Origin: JAJFTV01 sp964426355
GTDB taxonomy: Bacteria; Chloroflexota; Anaerolineae; Anaerolineales; Anaerolineaceae
Length of the DNA: 12,421 bases
Assembly (NCBI GenBank): GCA_964426355.1
Contig: CAYRRA010000130.1
Span: 1 to 12,421, forward strand
Reading direction: 5' to 3'
The translations under genes and the position numbers were made by a program. The notes beneath the pieces were generated by a model that saw only the letters and a program-made list of their open reading frames with translations, was not told where the DNA came from and made no database searches. Shown here piece by piece: positions 6,584 to 12,421 of this stretch (position 1 is its first letter; each line of letters begins with the position of its first letter).

Positions 6584-6880
6584 TCAGACATGCATATGTT
6601 GTCCGCGCACCTCAAAGACACGGCGGGTTGGTTCAACACCTACCTCGCGGAACATTTTCACACAATTTGTATCATACTCTTGTGGTTCAGCAAAGTTTTC
6701 GTATTCTTCTTTGCTGCGCCATTCAGAGATAATCCGCCAGACATTGTGATCCTCTTGATCTTGCAACAAAAACGTTTTCACCAGCGCCAGAGGGAGGCTC
6801 TTAATCCCCTTTCGATAGGTATCCGTCAGCCTGCCCCAACGCTCCGATGTGACTCTTCCCTCAAGAATTGTTACCAACAT
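6584..6880 (-). CDS. small ABM-like (antibiotic biosynthesis monooxygenase fold) protein
   Basis: A 98-residue soluble protein starting MLVTILEGRV. AAAGGAGG at 6887-6894, six bases upstream of the ATG at 6880, fixes this start. A longer reading from 6904 would swallow that binding site. The pattern of an N-terminal beta strand, a helix, a strand with TFLLQD and then VWRIISEWRSKEEYENF is typical of dimeric alpha-beta proteins of the antibiotic biosynthesis monooxygenase fold, where the Trp and the EEY segment recur. Such proteins include cofactor-free monooxygenases, haem-degrading enzymes and many members without known activity. No catalytic assignment is possible here. The tail REVGVEPTRRVFEVRGQ fits the last strand. 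It has its own likely promoter and is separated from the nitroreductase by about 190 nt containing that gene's promoter. Confidence 0.72.
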   Translation of the reverse strand: MLVTILEGRVTSERWGRLTDTYRKGIKSLPLALVKTFLLQDQEDHNVWRIISEWRSKEEYENFAEPQEYDTNCVKMFREVGVEPTRRVFEVRGQHMHV

Positions 6881-6938
6881 CAAGCACCTCCTTTGAGCCG
6901 ACAAAGCCTAATATTAGAGAAGACCCTTCTTACTTTTA

Positions 6939-6966
6939 ATTATAAAGATTCCACGATGAGGTTCAA
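6939..6966 (-). promoter_or_regulatory. candidate promoter of the ABM-like gene
   Basis: On the minus strand TTGAAC (6966-6961) and a perfect TATAAT (6944-6939) are 16 bp apart. Transcription would begin near 6932, about 50 nt before the ATG. A ten-base palindrome CTAATATTAG (6908-6917) lies between the presumed start site and the ribosome binding site. Confidence 0.6.
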
Positions 6967-7148
6967 CTGGATTCCGTCATCATCTTGATGGGATTTCCAG
7001 GAAGAAAGCATCACAAAGAACCAGCCATTCTTTTTCGATGATTAAACACACCATGCAAGGCTGGTAATTTTTCACGGTCTACGTTCCTGGCAATCCACAG
7101 TGGATTAATAAAATCGGCGAATTTTTGCCTCAATTCAAGATGATCCGA
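6940..7148 (-). pseudogene. possible frameshifted gene remnant, unidentified
   Basis: Two minus-strand reading frames in this 330-nt gap between genes look protein-like and join at one point. The first (7148 to the TGA at 7013-7011) gives FADFINPLWIARNV and then REKLPALHGVFNHRK. After a shift near the A-run at about 7030-7036, the second continues KNGWFFVMLSSWKSHQ and IQLNLIVESL to TAA at 6942-6940. Neither has a start codon with a ribosome binding site, and the segment begins right after the terminator of the chemoreceptor gene. I read it as a decayed or truncated gene and recognise no family. Chance coding potential in A/T-rich DNA is the alternative. Confidence 0.3.
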
Positions 7149-7150
7149 TT

Positions 7151-7197
7151 AAAAACCCCACCCCCCACCCAACAATCTGCTTTGTGCGGGAGGTGGG
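7151..7197 (-). terminator. G-rich hairpin terminator of the chemoreceptor gene
   Basis: About 40 nt past the chemoreceptor stop, the minus strand forms CCCACCTCCC (7197-7188) pairing with the G-run at 7166-7157. This is a stem of about nine pairs with one mismatch and a loop of about 21 nt, followed directly by GTTTTT (7156-7151). Hairpin plus T5 is the intrinsic terminator pattern. The 3' arm is G-rich enough to form a quadruplex instead. Confidence 0.65.
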
Positions 7198-7236
7198 CTA
7201 AAAATCTTATCCTGCTAAGGAAACATTTCCAACAGG

Positions 7237-8946
7237 TCACAATTTGAATTGGGCAATTGTTTCCTGAAGCACGCTTGCCATTTCTTCCAACGCCATCGCA
7301 GATGCAGTAACCTCTTCAACCTGTGCGCTCATCTCTTCAGCAGAAGCCGAAACCTCCTCAACTGATGCGCTGTTCTCTTCGCTCACACTGGCTATGTTTT
7401 CAATGGCATCCATTACACCATCGGTGCCGCTACCCAATGTTTGTGCAGCACTCTCATTTTGGTCAGCAACTTCCGAGACACTGGAGATAGCTCCGTTGAG
7501 TTCGGTTGTAACACCTGTCACATCCAATGACACTGTCGTAGAAATTTCTACCGCCTCACCAACCATCACCTGGATGGTCTTTACGAGCTCACCGATCTCT
7601 TTGGTCGCAGCGCTGGAGCGTTCAGCCAGTTTACGCACTTCATCAGCAACAACAGCAAAACCTTTTCCGTGTTCCCCTGCGCGCGCAGCTTCAATGGCAG
7701 CATTAAGCGCCAGCAAGTTTGTTTGTGAAGCGATATCCTCAATCGTTGAGACGATTTCACCAATCTTATCCGAGCGCGCACCCAATTCCTGCACTTTTTC
7801 TGCAGAGCGGTTAACCTGATCGGTAATCCCATTTTTTGCTGAGATCATATTAGAAATTTCGGTTACCTTATTAACTGCTTCTTTCTGGTTCTTAACCCCT
7901 TTGGAAATCCCTACCACCACTTTTGAAAGTTGCTGCATGATATCTGCGGTTTTGTTGATCGATTCGCTCTGCTGTGCAGTTCCGCGCGCCACCTGCTGCA
8001 TCGTGGTAGAAATTTGCGAGGTCGCCTGACCCGATTGCCCGGCAGCGGATGCGAGCTGTTTGGATGCCTCGCTGACCTGGTTTGCACTGGACAGTACAGA
8101 CTGGATGGCATTGCTCAACATTTTCTGTGCCTGACCCAGGCTGGCGGTAATTTGCTCAAAGTTTTTGCGTACTTCCTGCGTATTTTCATTCGCCGGCGGC
8201 AGTTCTTGGATTACAAAATCCAACCTTCCTTGTGCCATCTCAGCAAGGTATTGAGACATTTGCTCCACCGCCTGGGCTTGATAACGCTGCCCGGAAACCA
8301 GTGAAGAGATATCCTGGACCGCTTCAACATGCCCGATTTTTTCCCCTTTTGTATTGTACAAATAAGAGGTATCAACCCGAAAATTACCTCCCATCTGATC
8401 AAAAAAGGTGGTCATGAAATTCTTCCGCAGCCTTGCAATGCCGCAATTTTCAGTATTGCAGATATTGGCATTCCATTCACTGCATTGATGACCCATCACA
8501 CTCGCTCGATCAATACCGAGGAATTGCTCAACCGGGCGGTTGATAAAGGTCCAGTTCATATTCATATCGGTAACTGATAATGGGAACGGTATTGCATCCA
8601 GGATAGAAACGTACCAATGAGCCTTCTCCACGTTTTTCTCGTGATAGGTTTGCAATGTACTTGCAAGTTCATCAAATTCGGAAAATCGGAAGTTGAAGTC
8701 CGGTGCCGCCTGATCCATATCCAACAATCCGATGTGTTCAGCAAACGAAGTTGCAGATTTTTGGAAGGCGAGCATGAGATAGACCGTACCGACCAACGCC
8801 CAAACCGCCGCAATGATGCTGACAGCTTTGGATACGCCAGCCAAATCCTGACTATGTCCCAAGAACTGAAACACAATCGTTGCCAGGATCAGTATAAAAA
8901 GAATCCCCCCAAATATCACCAACTGGTTACGAAAAGAGCGTAGCAT
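7237..8946 (-). CDS. methyl-accepting chemotaxis protein with cytoplasmic Cys-PAS domain
   Basis: A 569-residue chemoreceptor. Two membrane helices at about residues 8-29 and 40-61 are joined by only about ten residues, so there is essentially no external sensor. A PAS-type domain follows at about 108-215 (SILDAIPFPLSVTDMN, WTFINRPVEQFLGID, then an EAVQDIS end). It contains the cysteine cluster C155-x7-C163-x4-C168 within GHQCSEWNANICNTENCGI. The long coiled-coil signalling domain (about 265-569) has the highly conserved tip EDIASQTNLLALNAAIEAAR and AGEHGKGFAVVADEVRKLAE (about 403-442), which contacts CheA/CheW. There is no C-terminal CheR-tethering pentapeptide. The ATG is preceded by AAAGGAG at a longish ten-base spacing. 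It stands as a single gene, with no che genes nearby, and is expected to join receptor arrays encoded elsewhere. The likely input is an intracellular, perhaps redox, signal rather than an external ligand. Confidence 0.93.
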   Translation of the reverse strand: MLRSFRNQLVIFGGILFILILATIVFQFLGHSQDLAGVSKAVSIIAAVWALVGTVYLMLAFQKSATSFAEHIGLLDMDQAAPDFNFRFSEFDELASTLQTYHEKNVEKAHWYVSILDAIPFPLSVTDMNMNWTFINRPVEQFLGIDRASVMGHQCSEWNANICNTENCGIARLRKNFMTTFFDQMGGNFRVDTSYLYNTKGEKIGHVEAVQDISSLVSGQRYQAQAVEQMSQYLAEMAQGRLDFVIQELPPANENTQEVRKNFEQITASLGQAQKMLSNAIQSVLSSANQVSEASKQLASAAGQSGQATSQISTTMQQVARGTAQQSESINKTADIMQQLSKVVVGISKGVKNQKEAVNKVTEISNMISAKNGITDQVNRSAEKVQELGARSDKIGEIVSTIEDIASQTNLLALNAAIEAARAGEHGKGFAVVADEVRKLAERSSAATKEIGELVKTIQVMVGEAVEISTTVSLDVTGVTTELNGAISSVSEVADQNESAAQTLGSGTDGVMDAIENIASVSEENSASVEEVSASAEEMSAQVEEVTASAMALEEMASVLQETIAQFKL

Positions 8947-9037
8947 TATAACAAGACTCCTTTACATTTGGGATGTAGGATAGAATTGTGGAACGCGATG
9001 GTTATTAACGTTCAGGCAGGAAAATTTCTCCATTACC

Positions 9038-9043
9038 ATTATA
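9038..9043 (-). promoter_or_regulatory. possible -10 element for the chemoreceptor gene
   Basis: The minus strand reads TATAAT about 92 nt before the chemoreceptor start, preceded by the T-rich stretch TTTATTCTATTTC but no good -35 hexamer. Motility genes may also use an alternative sigma factor; I see no convincing site for one. Confidence 0.25.
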
Positions 9044-9113
9044 TAGAAATGGATGTAGAAATAGAATAAAGGCTGGATAAATATGAGTACAGTTCGGGGT
9101 AATCCGATCGAAT

Positions 9114-9156
9114 CCCACCCGCCACCCGTTACGATGCTTCAGGGTGGAGGGATGGG
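9114..9156. repeat. CCCACC/GGGTGG intergenic hairpin repeat
   Basis: CCCACCCGCCACCC at 9114-9127 pairs with GGGTGGAGGGATGGG at 9142-9156: six perfect inner pairs, one mismatch, then outer CCC/GGG and ACCC/TGGG pairs with a one-base bulge, around a 14-nt loop. The arms and the loop core TGCTT resemble the hairpin at 7156-7197. It lies 50 nt past the stop of the lipocalin-like gene and may end that transcript, but the T-tracts on both sides are poor. Three G-runs on each strand approach quadruplex composition. Confidence 0.5.
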
Positions 9157-9205
9157 TGAAAACCCCTTTTCCCGAATGGAAATTTTTCTTTTGGTCAGAG
9201 AAAAA

Positions 9206-10261
9206 TCACTGCAACATCATAATCTCATACAGTGCATCGCCCTGTTGTTTGGCTTTTATCGCAGCAAAGTCAATCTTGAGCTGCATGGAGGCATTGAAGC
9301 GGAAGTAAAACGGATTGGCGCCCACCCATCGCGCCAGTCGCTGTTTCCAACGCGGCAGCGCGCCCAGCAAGGAGGTGGCTTCAATCTCCCGCAGGCCTCC
9401 CAGGTGAATCGTAACTGCGCCTTGCTCATTGCGCCAATCAAACCGCACCGCCCGGGGATATTCCCGCCCACCCGCATGACGGGTGATATCCATCGTTTCC
9501 AGCTTCAATGGTCGACCATCGCCAATTAAGATTTCAGACCCTTTTGCCAGCATAAAAACCGGCAGTTTTTGATAACCAAATTGGCGCGCAGCAGTCATTT
9601 CGACAAAGATGAGGGTGTACTCATCCACATGGGCACGTCCCCAATACCAATGCGAAAGCATTTTTTCAATGCCTACATTGCCCCAGTTGTGGTCGTGATA
9701 GAACGTGCCTTTCACAGGATGATCGACGCCATCATAACGCAAATTGCCGGACAGCGTTCCATACGGCACGGCTGCCAGCCAGGCAAAGTAATTCCTGCGT
9801 TCGGGGTCGTAATAATTCTTGCCTGCCCCAGGTCGCCAGGCAGGTACAACCGCTTGCATTTGCAGGTCTGCGCCCAATTCGTCGGCATCCACATGCAGCG
9901 CATAACTCGCCAGGTCACCTTTCACCCACTGGCGGTTGATGCGCACATCGCAGGTTTCTTTGGATGCCTTGAAATCTTCCGGCGGGTAAAACTTGAAGGC
10001 AGTCAGTTTCTTTCCATCCGGTCGTGTGATGGTGATGGACACGGATGGCAGCAGTTTTACCTGCCTGTCCAGCATGGATTTGGTATAAAAAACAATCACA
10101 GCCGTTGACCCATCATCAAAATGCGCATCGAAATACCACCACTCAAAGACACCCGGCACGGCATCGGTTCGCAGCCCGTCCTCCCACACCTCAGGCACAA
10201 CCGCCAAACCTTCGTTGCGCAAATCTTCAGCGGTATAGCTTGAAAGCACCTCTTTTTTCAT
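9206..10261 (-). CDS. CrtC/AttH-type lipocalin-like protein
   Basis: A 351-residue protein with the hallmarks of the CrtC/AttH lipocalin-like group, whose known members include hydratases that add water to carotenoid double bonds and proteins of natural-product clusters. Visible signatures are EWWYFDAHFDDGSTAVIVFY (residues 40-59), GTFYHDHNWGNVG (about 185-197) and SHWYWGRAHVDEYTLIFVEM (about 203-222). The aromatic and His/Asp residues in these segments line the cavity in the family. No signal peptide is present, so it is predicted cytoplasmic. GGGGAGG lies five bases before the ATG, and the arabinofuranosidase stop is 33 nt upstream, so the two are probably co-transcribed. No carotenoid genes are nearby, which makes a carotenoid role unlikely. 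An enzyme acting on a hydrophobic or glycosylated small molecule is possible. The true reaction is unknown. Confidence 0.8.
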   Translation of the reverse strand: MKKEVLSSYTAEDLRNEGLAVVPEVWEDGLRTDAVPGVFEWWYFDAHFDDGSTAVIVFYTKSMLDRQVKLLPSVSITITRPDGKKLTAFKFYPPEDFKASKETCDVRINRQWVKGDLASYALHVDADELGADLQMQAVVPAWRPGAGKNYYDPERRNYFAWLAAVPYGTLSGNLRYDGVDHPVKGTFYHDHNWGNVGIEKMLSHWYWGRAHVDEYTLIFVEMTAARQFGYQKLPVFMLAKGSEILIGDGRPLKLETMDITRHAGGREYPRAVRFDWRNEQGAVTIHLGGLREIEATSLLGALPRWKQRLARWVGANPFYFRFNASMQLKIDFAAIKAKQQGDALYEIMMLQ

Positions 10262-10294
10262 TTTTTCCTCCCCAACAAACCTCAGCCGGATGAC

Positions 10295-12208
10295 CTAAGC
10301 TTTTTCAAGCACCAAAATACATACCGAAGTCTGCGGTAAATCCAGCTTGAAGCGAGAGCCTTTTTTATCCGGCATGATCACCTGCCTGGGTTTCACCCGT
10401 TCCGGTTCTTCGGGCGAGTTATACGCCAGTTCATCCTCATGCCGCAGCACCCAGCCATCAGACAGCTTCATCTTCGCAAAACCCTTCAGTTGGATATCCA
10501 CGAACGAACGACTGGTGGGATGGCGGTTGATGATACCCAGCACAACCCGGTTGCCTTCCGCGTCGCGTGTGGCGGAAACATCCACATACGGCACATCGGT
10601 CAGGGCAGCAATGTTGCCCAACCCTTCGCTCTCAAAATACTTACCCTGCACCACCGTATTCAGCGCCAGGCGCTCCATCTGTAAATACATCTGGAAGGGG
10701 TAATAAAGGGGCGTCACATACGCCTGGGTCTCGGTGGTCACAATTAATGGCAGGACGTTGACAAGCTGCGCCAGGTTGGCAATTTTGAGCGTGCGGCACT
10801 GCCGGTGAAAGACGTTTAACATGCCCGCCACGTACAGCGCATCACGCACCGTGTAGATTAACCGGTGCATCGTAGCCGCCTCTTCCGGCGGAGCCAGCCA
10901 CAGGTTCCACTCATCAAAGGCAATTCCAATTTGCCGTTCAGGAACCAGTGCTTCGATTTGCGCAGCGATGCGTTCGATGATGTGCTCTGCATCCACAGGT
11001 GCGGCACAGACCGTATGATGCAGTGCCTGCAAATCATACGTTTCCTGCCAGCCTTCCCGGTCTGGTTGATAAAGATGAAACGAGAGGTGATCGATCAAAT
11101 CACCCGCGCCGCGCAGGACGGTCTCGTTCCACTTACGACCGGGGTCATCGGGGTCATCGCTCATCACTTTGTCGCCCACTGCCACAAGCTCAATATCCGG
11201 ATCCACAGCGCGCATCGCCTCAGCAAAGGAACGCAGGCTGCGAGTGTAGGATTCGGCATCTGTATGCCCGATCTGCCAGGGACCCCAAACCTCATTTCCA
11301 ACTCCCCAGAGCTTAACCTGATAGGGTTCAGGATGACCGTTAGCGGCTCGCCGGCGTCCCTGTTCGCCGTCCGGCGGCTCATTGCAGTATGCCACCCAGC
11401 GGGCGGCTTCTTCCGGCGTGCCATTGCCGCAGTTGACCACCAGGAAAGGGTCTGTTCCAATTTCCCTGCAAAACGCCATGAACTCATCTGTGCCGACCTG
11501 GTTGCTATCGCTGCTTTGCCAGGCTTCGTCAAACCGTACCGGGCGTGTTTCTTTCGGACCAATACCATCTTCCCAGTGATAACCACTGGCGAAATTCCCG
11601 CCTGGATACCGAATCACGGGTGGTTTGAGCGCTTTGATCCACTCCAGGGTATCCTCGCGCAACGCTGAACCATCTACTGTCCAGATACCGTCATAAATAC
11701 AACGTTCCAGATGCTCAATAAACTGACCGTACACATAAGGGTGAATTTCACCAATCACATCATCAAATTGCAGTGTAACATCGGTTTTCAGTGGTTTTTT
11801 GAACAGCCCCAGCCGCTGCAGCGGAGAAACGGGAGCGGGTCTTTTCGCCTGTTCTTTCACTCCTTTCAGACCAAAAGCGAGCGTACCAGCTTCGCGCGTT
11901 TCGATGCTGAAATGCAGGTCACCGTTGCCCAGCGGTACACCTTCCACGCGCACATCTACCAGCGCTCCCACAGCCAGTGCAAAGGGGTGCTCTGCACCGA
12001 TTGCAGCACCGCTGACAGGCGCATTTTCGGCAATCTTCAGGGAGATGTTCTGCGGCGAGATGGTGTTTCCATCCACCTTTAACGCAAACCCCAGCAGTGT
12101 CACTGGAGCCAGGCTGTTGGAAATGGAGAAAGAAAATCCGTTTTCATCGGCTTTCAGGCTGTCTTTAACAATCAGTTTTCGCAAGATAAATTCGGGTACT
12201 GGGGGCAT
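10295..12208 (-). CDS. alpha-L-arabinofuranosidase (GH51) with N-terminal accessory domain
   Basis: A 637-residue glycoside hydrolase that removes terminal alpha-L-arabinofuranosyl residues from arabinan or arabinoxylan oligosaccharides. The catalytic barrel begins around residue 145 (IGEIHPYVYGQFIEHLERCI). It includes VIRYPGGNFASGYHWEDGIG, the acid/base Glu306 in WGVGNEVWG and the nucleophile Glu433 in AFDEWNLW, followed by the C-terminal beta-sandwich. All match GH51. Before it lies an extra beta-rich region of about 120-140 residues starting FILRKLIVKDSL and containing SNSLAPVTLLGFALKVDG, joined by a Lys/Pro linker. Most GH51 enzymes have about 500 residues and lack it. I place the start at 12208, where AAAGGA lies seven bases upstream; the longer frame to 12307 would overlap the preceding gene. 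There is no signal peptide, so it is cytoplasmic and acts on imported oligosaccharides. It lies 47 nt after an upstream gene and 33 nt before the lipocalin-like gene. Confidence 0.93.
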   Translation of the reverse strand: MPPVPEFILRKLIVKDSLKADENGFSFSISNSLAPVTLLGFALKVDGNTISPQNISLKIAENAPVSGAAIGAEHPFALAVGALVDVRVEGVPLGNGDLHFSIETREAGTLAFGLKGVKEQAKRPAPVSPLQRLGLFKKPLKTDVTLQFDDVIGEIHPYVYGQFIEHLERCIYDGIWTVDGSALREDTLEWIKALKPPVIRYPGGNFASGYHWEDGIGPKETRPVRFDEAWQSSDSNQVGTDEFMAFCREIGTDPFLVVNCGNGTPEEAARWVAYCNEPPDGEQGRRRAANGHPEPYQVKLWGVGNEVWGPWQIGHTDAESYTRSLRSFAEAMRAVDPDIELVAVGDKVMSDDPDDPGRKWNETVLRGAGDLIDHLSFHLYQPDREGWQETYDLQALHHTVCAAPVDAEHIIERIAAQIEALVPERQIGIAFDEWNLWLAPPEEAATMHRLIYTVRDALYVAGMLNVFHRQCRTLKIANLAQLVNVLPLIVTTETQAYVTPLYYPFQMYLQMERLALNTVVQGKYFESEGLGNIAALTDVPYVDVSATRDAEGNRVVLGIINRHPTSRSFVDIQLKGFAKMKLSDGWVLRHEDELAYNSPEEPERVKPRQVIMPDKKGSRFKLDLPQTSVCILVLEKA

Positions 12209-12255
12209 GAGAAGGTCCTTTTCTGAAAATGGATAATGGTCAATTTTGCATAATT

Positions 12256-12420
12256 TTAACGCGAAATAATCATCAATGCGGCCGGTGCAGCGATGGGAAC
12301 AACCCATTCTGCTGTCAGGGTTTGTTTCTCATCATCATAAACCCAATCGTTCAGTTGTGCACCTTCCGACTGCAGGGCAGCGGGTGGCTGGATGTCGTGA
12401 AAAACCAGGCGCAGCCTGCG
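12256..12420 (-). CDS. 3' end of an upstream gene, unidentified (partial)
   Basis: The minus strand is open from the right edge of the window to TAA at 12258-12256, giving 54 C-terminal residues. They begin RRLRLVFHDIQPP and end in AEWVVPIAAPAALMIISR. The alternation of short hydrophobic strands with the polar turn WVYDDEKQTLT looks like the last beta strands of a C-terminal sandwich domain, such as those closing many glycoside hydrolases. Its position 47 nt before an arabinofuranosidase agrees with a carbohydrate operon. The family cannot be named from this fragment. Confidence 0.65.
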   Translation of the reverse strand, partial: RRLRLVFHDIQPPAALQSEGAQLNDWVYDDEKQTLTAEWVVPIAAPAALMIISR

Positions 12421-12421
12421 C

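Noticed and set aside
6881..6904. An earlier ATG for the ABM-like protein (MSAQRRCL).
   Set aside because: It would translate the AAAGGAGG ribosome binding site that serves the internal ATG at 6880.
9083..9529. A 148-codon plus-strand frame crossing the intergenic hairpin into the lipocalin-like gene.
   Set aside because: It is mostly antisense to a confident gene and translates the hairpin repeat. No supporting start context or protein-like composition.
10865..11668. A 267-codon plus-strand open frame.
   Set aside because: It is entirely antisense to the GH51 gene, whose catalytic motifs are intact. Long antisense frames are common in GC-richer coding DNA.
12209..12307. A 33-residue N-terminal extension of the arabinofuranosidase.
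   Set aside because: It would overlap the last codons of the upstream gene, has no ribosome binding site, and its sequence is Cys/His-rich and unlike an enzyme start. ATG 12208 has a good site.

Overview
The window (12,421 bp) looks like a chromosomal stretch from a free-living anaerobic or facultative bacterium. The best guess is a member of the Chloroflexota, class Anaerolineae or a relative. That guess rests on the overall character of the proteins, the moderate GC content, the GGAGG-type ribosome binding sites and the mix of sugar-degradation, lactate-transport and two-component genes. No rRNA or marker gene is present, so the lineage is inference. I see no tRNA, rRNA or CRISPR array.

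Layout, left to right. (1) Positions 1-583: the 5' part of a decayed IS1380-type transposase on the minus strand, running off the left edge and broken by an in-frame TAG, plus a candidate end of the element near 558-583. (2) 703-2459, minus strand: an LctP-family lactate permease followed 14 nt later by an unrecognised 58-residue membrane protein. (3) 2460-2861: an intergenic region with G/C-rich hairpin repeats and a textbook sigma-70 promoter (TTGACA-17-TATAAT) whose spacer and -10 are covered by a palindrome. (4) 2862-3611, the only clear plus-strand gene: a four-helix membrane protein with a Ser/Pro/Thr-rich tail and no recognised function, closed by a strong intrinsic terminator. (5) 3664-6397, minus strand: nitroreductase, then an OmpR-type response regulator and its HAMP histidine kinase (TAATG overlap). 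(6) 6584-6880, minus: a small antibiotic-biosynthesis-monooxygenase-like (ABM) protein with its own promoter, preceded by what may be the frameshifted remnant of another gene. (7) 7237-8946, minus: a membrane-bound chemoreceptor with almost no extracytoplasmic domain and a Cys-containing PAS domain, followed by a G-rich hairpin terminator. (8) 9206-12420, minus: an operon-like run with the 3' end of an unidentified gene, a GH51 alpha-L-arabinofuranosidase carrying an extra N-terminal domain, and a CrtC/AttH-type lipocalin-like protein.

Functional picture: the units are mostly separate. The arabinofuranosidase points to use of arabinose-containing plant polysaccharide fragments inside the cell. 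The permease points to exchange of lactate or glycolate. The chemoreceptor appears to sense an intracellular or redox cue. The two-component pair lies 95 nt downstream of the nitroreductase and may be co-transcribed with it. The least explained items are the small protein paired with the permease, the promoter/palindrome with its orphan membrane protein, the Cys-PAS chemoreceptor, and the family of CCCACC/GGGTGG hairpins scattered between genes.
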